The notes under the pieces were generated by a model, which was not told the origin of the DNA, did not search any database, and saw only the letters and a list, made by a program, of their open reading frames with translations. A DNA stretch of 64,000 bases from Carnegiea gigantea (Eukaryota; Streptophyta; Magnoliopsida; Caryophyllales; Cactaceae): NCBI GenBank assembly GCA_029747015.1, contig JAKOGI010000819.1:298501-362500 (forward strand). Direction: 5' to 3'. How positions within the stretch are numbered: position 1 is the stretch's first letter; the number at the start of each line of letters is the position of its first letter. The position numbers and the translations under genes were made by a program. Of the stretch, positions 55,756 to 64,000 are shown piece after piece.

Positions 55756-57063
55756 ACCTTTCCTTCTTCAAGAGAATTTGACCTTAAATCTAGAGGGTCA
55801 TCAAACGAGTCCTCCACAAAAGGACTCAAGTCTCCAATGCTAAAGGTGGTTGAAATAGCCATATCTCCAAGGATTTGTAGTTTTTGTCCATTATCTCTCA
55901 CTCTTTTAATGATATTGAATGGTCCATACCCTCTTTTCATAAACTTATTCTTTCTTCTAGATGAAAACCTCTTCATCTGAGGGGTAGCCACACTAGATCT
56001 CCCGAACTGAACTCCATTTGCTTCATGTCCTTGTTTGCTCTTTCCTTGTAAGCTGCATTGGCCTTCTTAATATGATTCCTCACTTGTTCATGCAACTTCT
56101 TCATCTTTTTGGCTCTTAGCTTAGCACCATAGCTAACTATTAACTCACTTAGTAAGGACCAAGTCAATAGGTATAAGGGGGTTCACCCCGTACACACACT
56201 CAAATGAAGAGCGTTTTATGGCAAAGTATGGAGCCCTATTATAGGCAAACTCAGCATGGGGTAGCTTCAAATCCAATCTTTCAAACTCTTGCTCACTAAA
56301 CTCCAAAGCAAAGTAGTAAGAGTCTGGTTGGTTACCTCTGTTTGGCCATCAGTTTGGGGATGATAGGCTGTACTAAACAAGACTTTACTGCGCAATAGCT
56401 TTCATAAACTCCTCCGAAAGTGGGATAGAAACTTGGAGTCATGATCAGACATAATGGTTTTAGGTACACCATGAAGCCTAATGATCTCTTTGAAGTAGAT
56501 CTCGGCAACGTGTCTTATATCGCAAGTCTTGTGACATGGAATAAAGTGAGTCATCTTAGAAAATCTATCCACAACCACCATAATTGCATCTTTCCCTCTC
56601 TAAGGCCTAGGGACAGCCACAATAAAATCTATACTGACATCATGCCCAAGCCTTAATGATATAGGCAGTGGGGTGTATAAGCCTTGGTGAAATTAACTTT
56701 TGGCCTTTTGGCAAATGGAGTAAGTTGAAATGATCATGTGAACATCTCCTCCATCTTAGGTCAACAGAAATGCTCCTTTAAAATATCAATAGTCTTGTTT
56801 AGGCCAAAATAGCCAGGTAAAGCACCACCATGACCCTCTTGGACCAATAGCTCTCTCAAAGAGCACTTAGGAATGCAAAGCTTGTTATTTCTGAATAGGT
56901 ACCCCTCTTGGACAGTGTAGGGGCTGTCTTTTGGAACTTCCTTGATCAAGAGCTGGGAATCTGGATCCTCCTTATAAATATCTTGGATTGAATGAAATCT
57001 AAATACCTTAGTTTCCAAAATAAAAAGTAAAGTATACCTCCTAAAAAGGGCATCTCCAACCAT
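55734..57063 (-). pseudogene. Integrase of the nested gypsy element
   Basis: The zinc-finger part is readable at 56761-57063 with DSPYTVQEGYLFRNNKLCIP, LRELLVQEGHGGALPGYFG (56800-56860; family LRExLIxExHGGGLxGHFG) and DILKEHFCWPKM. The core is broken by stops (56200-56740), with ADFVVGLPRTxRGKD-like decay. The C-terminal part is an intact frame (55734-55991) with FMKRGYGPFNIIKRVRDNGQ (the GPY/F module), ISTTFSIGDLSPFVEDS (family SxTFNVxDLSPF) and the LRSNSLEEGKVD tail, reaching the polypurine tract. An additional KLRAKKMKKLHEQVRNHIKK block (56060-56120) is the usual helix before that module. It would join element DNA to the host genome; it cannot function now. Confidence 0.87.
55756..55768 (-). 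promoter_or_regulatory. Polypurine tract of the nested gypsy element
   Basis: On the minus strand, AAGAAGGAAAGGT lies directly before the 3' LTR start TGATGTAAAGC. It also encodes the last integrase residues, a common overlap. Confidence 0.7.
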
Positions 57064-57640
57064 ATTCTCTTTTCCGCTCTTGTGTTTTCAAGTAAAGTTG
57101 AATGATTATAGAAACTCCACCTATTTAGCATGTCTTGGATTCAACTTGTGCTGACCATTGATATATTTGAGTGCTTGATTGTCTGAATGCAACAAAAAAG
57201 GTTTAGGCTTGAGGTAATGACCCCAACGAGTGAAAGCCCTCACAATAGCATAGAATTCTTTGTCATAAGCATTGTAGTTGCGTCTAGAACCATTAACTTT
57301 CTCACTGAAGTAGGCAATAGGCCTCTTAGAATAGATTAGGACAACTCTTATCCAACTCCACTTGTGCCACATTCAAGCTTAAATAGGTCTTCAAATTTTG
57401 GAAGGGCCAAGGTCGGTGCTTGGTAAAGTTTCTGCTTGATTTCTTCAAAGGCTTCTGGATAGCCTTGGACCACTTAAAAACTCCTTTCTTCATGCACTCA
57501 GTAATGGGGGCCATGACTGAGCTAAAATCTCTAATGAACCTTATGTAAAAAGAAGTCAAACCATGAAAGCTTCTCACCTCCATAACTATCTTAGGTTGAG
57601 GCTAGGTTTAGATTCCTTCAACCTTACTTTGATCAACCTG
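57064..57640 (-). pseudogene. RNase H and RT connection of the nested gypsy element
   Basis: Minus-strand frames contain [20 protein letters not shown] (57522-57583; family [20 protein letters not shown]), [16 protein letters not shown] (family LxAPLTECxKKGxFxW), KVNGSRRNYNAYDKEFYAIV (57240-57310; family SRxNYxTYDKEFYALV), RWGHYLKPKPFLLHSDNQAL (57175-57235; family WxHYLxPKEFVLxSDHxAL) and KYINGQHKLNPRHAK (57121-57170). The catalytic Asp in HSDN is kept. At least two frame changes occur. Confidence 0.88.
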
Positions 57641-58390
57641 AATACCTTTGGCTGAAACCACATAACCAAGAAAAGTGAGTTATGGAGTGAAAAACTCACA
57701 TTTCTCTATCTTGGCATAAAGTTTCTGCCCTTTATAACTTCAAATGCTTATCTCAAATGCTCCTTGTGGCCTCACTTATTTCGGCTGTAAATTATAATAT
57801 CATTAAAGTATACTACAACAACGTAACCAATGAAGGGTTTAAGGGCCTCATTAATCCATCTCATGAAATTATTAGGGGCATTAGACAAAACAAATGGCAT
57901 GACAAGCCATTCATACAACCCTTACTTTGTTTTAAAGGTTATTTTCCACTCATCTCCATCCCTCATCCTAATCTAATGGTATCCACTCCTTAGATCAATT
58001 CTGGAAAACACCTTAGAACCATGTAATTCATCTAGCATATTATTAAGTCTAGGAATGGGGTACCTATACTTGATTGTAATGTCGTTAATAGCACGGCTAT
58101 CCATACACTCTCATGGTTCCATCCTTCTTTAGAACAAGCAAAGTCGAGATAGAATATGGACTCATGTTTTCCCTAATGTATCCCCTATCAATGAGTTCTG
58201 GAACTTGCCTTTGGAGTTCTCTAGTTTCAGTGGGATTACCTTATAAGTTGGTTTGTTTGGTAAGGCAGTTATAGGCAATAGGTCAATATGGTGCTCAATA
58301 CCTCTAAGTGGAGGCAATCCTGAGGGCAAATCAACAGGAAAAACATCCCCAAACTCTTGGATAAGAGGTTGAGCCAAAGGATGCAAAGGT
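57641..58390 (-). pseudogene. Reverse transcriptase of the nested gypsy element
   Basis: An intact frame at 58162-58386 covers the approach to RT (LIQEFGDVFPVDLPSGLPPL, RGIEHHIDLLP, LPNKPTYKV). After a frame change, TRELQRQVPELIDRGYIREN (58165-58230) and LVLKKDG (58105-58140) follow. The palm is full of stops. The catalytic box reads [12 protein letters not shown] (57775-57812; family VVVYFDDILIYS), with the first Asp changed to Asn by a single G-to-A. The end of RT, KCEFFTP and VSAKGIQVDQ (57625-57700), is clear. Confidence 0.85.
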
Positions 58391-58624
58391 TGGTTCCCCT
58401 CCTTTTTCCTGCATAACTAAGGCATAAACAGTTTTACCATTGCTAATGGAGCTCTCAACCCATGTTCCACTCAGAAATAGGATTTCTCACTTGTGTTTCC
58501 CTCCCCAATTATCCTAATAATAGGCTGGACTTGACTTGGGGGCAAAGGGGCCAAAGTATAACTATGGCCTTTGACTTTAAAGGAGTAGGTATTGGTCTTT
58601 CATGATGAATAGCACTTTTTTATC

Positions 58625-58975
58625 AAACTACGAAGGCCTACCAAGCAACATATGACATGCATCATAGGTAAACACATCACAAAGCACTTCATCCTTAAAG
58701 TTGCAAATGGAGTAAGCAATCAAGGTTTGTTTAGTCACTTGTACTTCATTTCTTTTCTTAAGCCACTCAAGTGAATAGGACCGTCGGTGTTGGACAGTTG
58801 GTAGTTTAAGTTTATCAATAAAATGGACATAAACCACATTGGTAAAACTACCTCCATCAATGATCAAACTACATACCTTACCTTGGATGGTATGCCGTGA
58901 GCGAAAGATGTGCTCTCTTTGGTTTTCCTCTTGGGGTCCCTCCATGGCATATAATATCCTTCAGAGTACAAGCAT
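58625..58975 (-). pseudogene. Protease of the nested gypsy element
   Basis: An intact frame at 58628-58945 reads REHIFRSRHTIQGKVCSLII, DGGSFTNVVYVHFIDKL (58820-58870; the family catalytic site is DSGSCxNV or DGGSCxNV, Asp kept), LEWLKKRNEVQVTKQTLIAY and CDVFTYDACHMLLGRPS (58628-58680; family CDVxPMDACHLLLGRPW). The frame ends where the next linker begins. Confidence 0.88.
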
Positions 58976-59049
58976 TTCTCCCATATCAGAAGGTAAGATA
59001 GTTACTCGTTCCTCCAATTCTTCATCCTCCTCACATGTTTCCAAGTGAA

Positions 59050-59467
59050 TCTGGTTAATCAAACAAATTTTTCTAAAAAATCAATTCGGTTAACCGGTTT
59101 TCGGTTCGATTATGATTCGAACAATTTGAAAATTTGGTTAACCGAACAAAAAATAATTTTGGTTTTCAAAAAATTATACATAAAAAATGCAAAAATTAGG
59201 TAAGAAAGTATGCTTTTTTATTATTTATGAATAGTAACCAAAATTTAATTTTTATACAAAAATTTGAACATAAAAAAATGAAAAATTTAGGTAAGAAGGT
59301 ATGCTTTTTTGTTATTTGTGAATGATTAAACGATAACGGAACTGAAAATCGGTTAACCGAACTGAAAAATCAGTTAACCAACTTTTTGGTTTGGTACGGT
59401 TCACAAATTTCTTGAACCAAAAAAACAATTAATTGAAACTTCGATTAACCGACTTTGCACACCCCTA
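59050..59467. mobile_element. hAT-type MITE inside the gag-protease spacer
   Basis: About 418 bp, non-coding and very AT-rich, with many inverted GGTTAACCGA/TCGGTTAACC words on both sides. The right end, read inward on the minus strand, is TAGGGGTGTGCAAAGTCGG, a terminus common in plant hAT MITEs. The left end near 59050 is decayed (AAGTGAATCTGGTTAA against the expected GTGTGCAAAGTCGGTTAA). Eight-base flanks do not match well, so the left edge is uncertain. It separates the gag zinc knuckle from the protease. Confidence 0.72.
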
Positions 59468-59469
59468 AT

Positions 59470-60460
59470 GGTGGGTGGTCTTCTGTTGGCAAAGTCAGCT
59501 TGAAAGTGACTATACCTTTGGCATTTCAAGCATCTCTTGCCATCAAGTTTATTAGCAAACTCTTTAACAATCCCCTTACCTTTGTCTTTGCTCTTATGTT
59601 ATCTTCAGGTAGTCTCAGGTTTAGGATGAGCCAAGGGCTTGGTTTGTGTACTAGGCTGTGAGTAAGAACCAGAGAATGATCTCTTGTTCTTGGAGCTTAT
59701 TGGCTAGCTTACACACATCCTCAAAGGTCCAGTGAGGTTGCAACTTAAGCTTCTCAGCAATGCTAGAATCAAGATCTCTTGGAAACCTTAACATTGTGTT
59801 CTCAGTTTCCTCCTCTAAGTCACTCCTAATTTAGAGTTGCTCAAACTCCCGTATGTATTCTTCCACACTCATGAATCCTTGATACAAGGAGGTGACCTTA
59901 AGATAAAGATCATGGTTTTAGTTATCATTGAAAAAGCTCTTATGCATGAGTTTCTTCAATTTGGACCAAGTTCTGATCCAGGACTTGCCCCCTTTGTTCC
60001 TTTGCCTTTTGATGTTTTCATATCAAAAGGAGGCAGATTTTTTTAGTTTCAGAATGGCAATCTTGAAGGCCTTCTCTTGAGAGTATTCCTCAATTTCAAA
60101 TAATCTCTCCAAAGATTGAACCCATTCAAGGTAAAGTTCCGGGTTCAAGTTACCTTCAAACCCAGGAAGGTCAACCTTCACGTCCCTCAAGTAATCAATG
60201 GCTTGTCTAGTAGGTATCCTTCTTCTCCTTAAGGACTCATCATTTTGGGGGGAAGATGACGGAGCGGAAGGGGAATTACACCTTTGAGAACCACGTTCTC
60301 TTCTCCTTCCTCCTCAGGGTCAGTACTTCAGCTAGCTAAAACTTCTTGTAGCCCAATGGAAATGGTCACAAGCTCTATGGATAATGTTTCAAAGTTTTGA
60401 TGAAGTTTGTGTATGGCATTTCACCTACCTAACTTGCAGGCTTGCTTAAGACTAAGTCCT
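59470..60460 (-). pseudogene. Gag of the nested gypsy element
   Basis: Minus-strand frames contain IDYLRDVKVDLPGFEGNLNP (60140-60205; family DYxVKVDIPxFxGxLxP), YLEWVQSLERLFEIEEYS (60085-60135; family FLDWLxxVERVFEYxEVP), KAFKIAILKLKKSAS (60035-60080), FMSVEEYIREFEQL (59838-59880) and PHWTFEDVCKLANKL (59705-59750). A decayed zinc knuckle CLKCQRYSHFQADFANRR (59480-59540) has its last Cys changed. Several stops occur. It encoded the capsid protein. Confidence 0.87.
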
Positions 60461-60662
60461 CTAGGGACCTTAGGTTGGGGGTATTACTTTCTTCCTCCCC
60501 GAACATGGATTAGAAATCACTAGAGCCTATTTGAGGTGTTTAGGGTTCTTTTATAGCTGGGTTTGTGTTTAGGTGGTTTAAGGTTTTTTATAGCTATTGG
60601 AAACATGGTTTAAGAACAGGGGAAGATTGCAAATCAATAAAACAATAAGCAAACACTCACCA

Positions 60663-60680
60663 AGTTAAGCTTTGATACCA
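60663..60680 (-). promoter_or_regulatory. Primer-binding site of the nested gypsy element (tRNA-iMet type)
   Basis: On the minus strand, TGGTATCAAAGCTTAACT lies three bases past the 5' LTR end (GCATCA). It differs from the standard TGGTATCAGAGCTTAA by one transition. Confidence 0.85.
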
Positions 60681-60683
60681 CTT

Positions 60684-62052
60684 TGATGCGTGAGCTTAGT
60701 TCTAGATTAGCATTGAAGTTTTGACAAGAATAGAGGATATAAATGAGATAAAGGCAATGCCACCACCTAATATGATTAAGGATTGCACCCTCTCAACTAT
60801 AAAGGCTAAGCCACCAAGTTTAGATTAAAGGAAACCAATTAAATTTAGCAACCAATCTGATTGTTTAAAGTAAGATTTTAAGAGAGTTGTGTGTAAACAC
60901 GAAGTTGAGCTTTTCATTCATGGATTCTAGTTATAATAAGCAGCTAAACAAGCTTATATACATGTTCCCCTAAGCTACCAAGCAAGTAGGCAAGTTCCTT
61001 AAGAATGAGGAAACCCTAAACAAGATTAGCTAAACTGAAAATGTAAAACAAGCTTAGCCTAAGCTAATTACAAGTATGAGTCTAGCAAATACATTTTGTT
61101 TACGATAAACTCAAGCTTGAACATGACCAATTATCTCTAAATAAGCCACTTGAACATGGGAGAGAGAGAAAAGGTAGGCTGCTATTGTCCACTTTACGGC
61201 AATCCAATCAGAAAGCAAGCCGATGTCAAACTTCAACCCAATCGGCTGCCTTCCAAAGATGCAAAAGATGCTATGATGATGTTTCCAAATGTCTAAGGAG
61301 ACAAGGGAGCAAATAGGTAGGCCACCGAACCCTTCCCATTAAGGAATATCATAGCAGAGTTAAAACATCTTGTTCAGACTTAATTAACTTGGGTTAGCGC
61401 TGAAAAAGATCAAGTTGGTTCCCTAACCTATACTTGGCTTAGAAATTGATTTTAATCCATGGGTCAGTTCCATAGGATGTTAATAAGCATCCCAAATAGA
61501 AAAATCAGCTCTAAATCATGTTAGGTGAGAGAACCAACCCAAAACTCAAACCATCTCAAAAAAGAGCCCAAACTGCAACGGTTGGCAAAATGCAGCTAAA
61601 TCGACATGAAAAACTTGTCATGATTTTTATTTCTTATAATGGTTGATACCTTAGGATATTGGCTACCATCTTAGGTAAAAACATCGGTCTTAAATCAAGT
61701 TTTAGGTGATGATCCCACCTAATCTTTCAATACGGGCAGACTGAGACTGCCACAACATAGCTTCACTATTTTGGACCAATGTAGCAAAATATGTAATACT
61801 TAAGCCGAAATTGAGCTTACTCAGTGAGATTAGACATCTTAGGAAGTCCACAAAGTAGGACTTTCTCATAGGACAACTTGAAAACTCCAAGGATCATGCC
61901 ATCCACAACCATGCCCGGTTCTGAATTTGAACATGAGAACGAGTGAATCTGTTGTACCAAATGCTTGCTTACGTTAGTCTTCCTTGGCTTGATCGGTACC
62001 ATGGACTTGATTTGGATTTAGGGAACTCTCTTGGATGTCTTGCTCTATGTCA
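60684..62052 (-). repeat. 5' LTR of the nested gypsy element
   Basis: Partner of 54349-55755. On the minus strand it starts TGACATAGAGCAAG at 62052 and ends CACGCATCA at 60684. Confidence 0.9.
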
Positions 62053-62057
62053 CAGGG

Positions 62058-62580
62058 TCATAACAATCCTTATTCAGTACACCCTTGAGGAAATAAATTA
62101 TATAAGGATCTTAAGCAGACCTTTTCGTGGAGTAACATGAAACAAAAAATGGATGGTTATGTGGCTAAGTGTCTAACTTGCCAATGATTGAAGGTAGAAC
62201 TCCAGCACCTAACAAGCCTTCCACAACCATTAGAGGTCCTAAAACAGAAGTGGGACTTAGTATCAATTGATTTTGTAATGGGGCCACCAAAGATAAGGCA
62301 TAAGATCAATACTATTTGGGTAATTATAGACAGGTAGACTGAGTTTGCTATGGTAAACTCATTAACCTTTGATCATCTTGCTCAGACCTATTTGGAGGAG
62401 ATTGCTCACTTATATGGAGTACCTAGTTTAATAGTCTCTAACTGGGATATAAGGTTTCAGGCTGTGTTTTGGCATGAACTATAAGAAGCCTTTGGGACTA
62501 GGATAAACTTTAGCACTACGTTTCACCTAGCTAGGCAGATAGAGCATGCCATTTAAACATTAGAAGACATGACTCAAGCC
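62058..62580 (+). pseudogene. Tekay/Del-type integrase, continuation after the nested element
   Basis: The frame continues from 54348 after one copy of CAGGG is discounted. GNKLYKDLKQTFSWSNMKQK (62090-62150; family GxTKMYxDLKxxFWWxGMK) and YVAKCLTCQ (62157-62184) form the zinc-finger end. WDLVSIDFVMGPPKIRH and TIWVIIDR (62253-62330; family WExIxMDFVxGLPRTxxGxxxIWVIVDRLTK) carry the first Asp. YGVPSLIVSNWDIRFQAVFW (62416-62475; family HGVPxSIVSDRDxRFTSxFW) has the second Asp position read Asn. ARQIEHAIxTLEDM (62530-62568; family QTDGQSERxIQTLEDML) has a decayed Glu region. The match ends at about 62580, and the GPY/F and chromodomain parts are absent. Confidence 0.88.
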
Positions 62581-64000
62581 TAATAAACAATTTAAGTAAA
62601 AGACACCTAATAAAAAAAAAGAAAAGTAAAAGTTGCAGCAAGTTATTATGAAAGTGCCTTGGGATCATGCTGCACCATGGACCGGGGCCATGGTATACGT
62701 GCTGCACCTTCATAGGTAGACCAACTCCTTGATTTGTTTAAAGAGAGATAAAGCCAAGAAAAAAATGACTGGTAAGTTATGTCACTCTCACCCCATTGAG
62801 CTAATTTTAGACAGAGGCGATTCTCACCATACGACACCCAATTTGCATGTTTAATTCGAATTCTATAATATGGCCACCAAAATCACGTTATAATACCAAG
62901 TTCTCAGTGAATTAAAAAAAAGGAACTAAACTTTCCACTTATTCAAAAATACCGCTGAAAATTTTTTGCCGAATGTTGTCATTGAACTTTTGTTTAGGAT
63001 TAAAAATGTCATTTTAACCAGTTATAGCCAATTAACTATCAAAAAGTTGTGTTCAAGATACCTTGGAAAACAAAGAAGGGGTAAAATTTTAAAACATCCT
63101 CCCTATCCCTATTCTCTTCCTTCAAATTCAGCGAACTCATCAGTATCTGGCGCTTTATTTTTCTCTTTCAGTCTCTCTTTTGAAAACCCATCAAAACCCT
63201 AAAAATTCAAATTAAGAAGACCTATGCAACTATAGGCTCCCCCACCATTCAGAAATAGGCCAAGAGAAGAGAACATTACTATTCATAACATATGCAAAAC
63301 TAACCACATGTACACCAACACAGCCACCATTCATACCACCTACATTGTTATCCTTATGAGTGTCACACTTAAAAGCAACAAGTTTTTGGTCAAGTTTCTC
63401 AGAAATCCTAAAACAGGCCAAAAACCTTGGAAAGTTCCATAGTGGGGAATATCAGAAAAGCCAGGCAAAGTTCATTTCCAGGGGAAGTAGAAAAGGTAAG
63501 ATAAGTGGAAAAGATATATGCTTTGATGAATTAGATTCAACAAAACTTGAAAGGTTTATTGTAAATGACTTGCCCAACACTTGAAACCCAAAAACAGGGG
63601 TGTAATATCAATGAAATATTTCCCATTTTCGATATTTGCATCTTCTAAAAGGTAAAGTAAAAAACTAGAATCTCTATTTTTTTTTCATCATTGAACCATT
63701 CGAGTCAGAACAACAAAATAGGTTTGGCATCTAGAGTCAGAAAACACAAGGTTAAGAAGGCTAAAGGCACAAAGTACCTTAAAATCATATTCATGGAGAA
63801 ATGTTTTGCAGACAAGAGAGGAAGAAAAAGAAGAAGAAGAGGACATTTTGGGCTTGTTTTGATTGAGATTATATGGCAAAGAAAGTTAAAGCAAAATGTT
63901 GCAAGATAATCTATATTTCAAAGTGAATTTTGAACTTACAGTTTCGAAAAACCTTAAGACATGAGGAGTGGATTTGGTTTGATGCTTCTGAGTTTACAAA
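62581..64000. other. Unassigned right flank, possibly gene-adjacent
   Basis: No transposon motif after 62580. The 63080-63220 stretch is pyrimidine-rich (CCTCCCTATCCCTATTC, CTCTTTCAGTCTCTC) and followed by AAAACCCTAAAAATTC (63195-63210), which contains the telo-box AAACCCTAA found in promoters of plant ribosomal-protein and growth genes. A small frame at 63360-63584 (basic and Ser-rich) and one at 63691-63909 with a Lys/Arg-rich run match nothing I recognise. The composition could be a promoter and 5' leader, or simply old unclassified sequence. Confidence 0.3.

Larger units (their letters stand above)
54349..62052 (-). mobile_element. Complete Ty3/gypsy chromovirus-type element inserted in the Tekay integrase
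   Basis: 7.7 kb on the minus strand with two LTRs (54349-55755 and 60684-62052), a tRNA-iMet-type primer-binding site, gag, protease, RT, RNase H and integrase in that order, a polypurine tract and a perfect 5-bp target duplication. Terminal bases are TGAT…GTCA or ATCA. The pol frames carry stops. The integrase tail lacks an obvious chromodomain and ends with LRSNSLEEG, a tail seen in some chromovirus lineages, so I leave the exact lineage open. The PBS and gag-pro wording fit the chromovirus branch. Confidence 0.92.

Noticed and set aside
1..64000. tRNA, rRNA or other structural RNA genes
   Set aside because: I saw no TTCRANNY-type tRNA arm in a plausible cloverleaf context and no rRNA-like sequence. 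This was judged by eye only, and a tRNAscan-SE or Infernal run would settle it.

Overview
The window looks like one large block of degenerate, nested transposable elements from a flowering plant, probably a eudicot. The evidence is AT-rich sequence, Athila, Ogre/Tat, chromovirus and Ty1/copia LTR retrotransposons, a hAT element of the plant zf-MYM/TTF transposase type, a CACTA-like mini-element, a plant-mobile-domain gene relic, and many microsatellites. I found no intact host gene, no rRNA or tRNA gene and no CRISPR array. Nearly every coding stretch is broken by stops and frameshifts, so most are listed as pseudogenes. All domain calls come from reading translated motifs by eye, and all edges are approximate unless a duplicated target site is stated.

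Layout, outermost first. A minus-strand Tat-type retrotransposon forms the outer layer. Its RT, RNase H and N-terminal integrase lie at about 50850-53870, and the rest of its integrase lies about 43 kb away at 6745-7346. Between them sits one giant plus-strand Ogre/Tat element (about 7347-50839) that is itself full of insertions. Its 5' LTR is split by a hAT element (8021-16597) with an 8-bp target duplication. Its primer-binding site is at 17461, and gag, protease, RT, RNase H and integrase relics run from 18700 to 26090. Its 3' region is split by an Athila element (27462-36656), which itself contains an LTR-less chromovirus gag-pro-RT piece. After that come an antisense intron-containing plant-mobile-domain pseudogene (36700-38560) and a minisatellite array (39225-39835). 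Its 3' LTR is split twice, by a minus-strand Athila-like element without pol (40778-46396) and by a small Ty1/copia element (46707-50711). Subtracting these four insertions leaves about 16 kb, a normal size for an Ogre element.

To the right, a plus-strand Tekay/Del-type chromovirus relic (53894-54348 and 62058-62580) has its integrase split by a complete minus-strand Ty3/gypsy element (54349-62052). That element has two LTRs, PBS, polypurine tract and a perfect 5-bp target duplication (CAGGG), and it carries a hAT-type MITE inside gag.

The left edge (1-6740) holds an Athila-like 3' end plus LTR (2220-4470), a CACTA-like mini-element (5348-5632) and unassigned sequence. The right edge (62581-64000) is the only stretch that looks as if it could be low-copy or gene-adjacent DNA, but I cannot name a gene there. 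Nothing here looks like a working multi-gene system. The interest lies in the order of insertion events, the antisense domesticable-domain relic inside a retrotransposon, and the local duplications.
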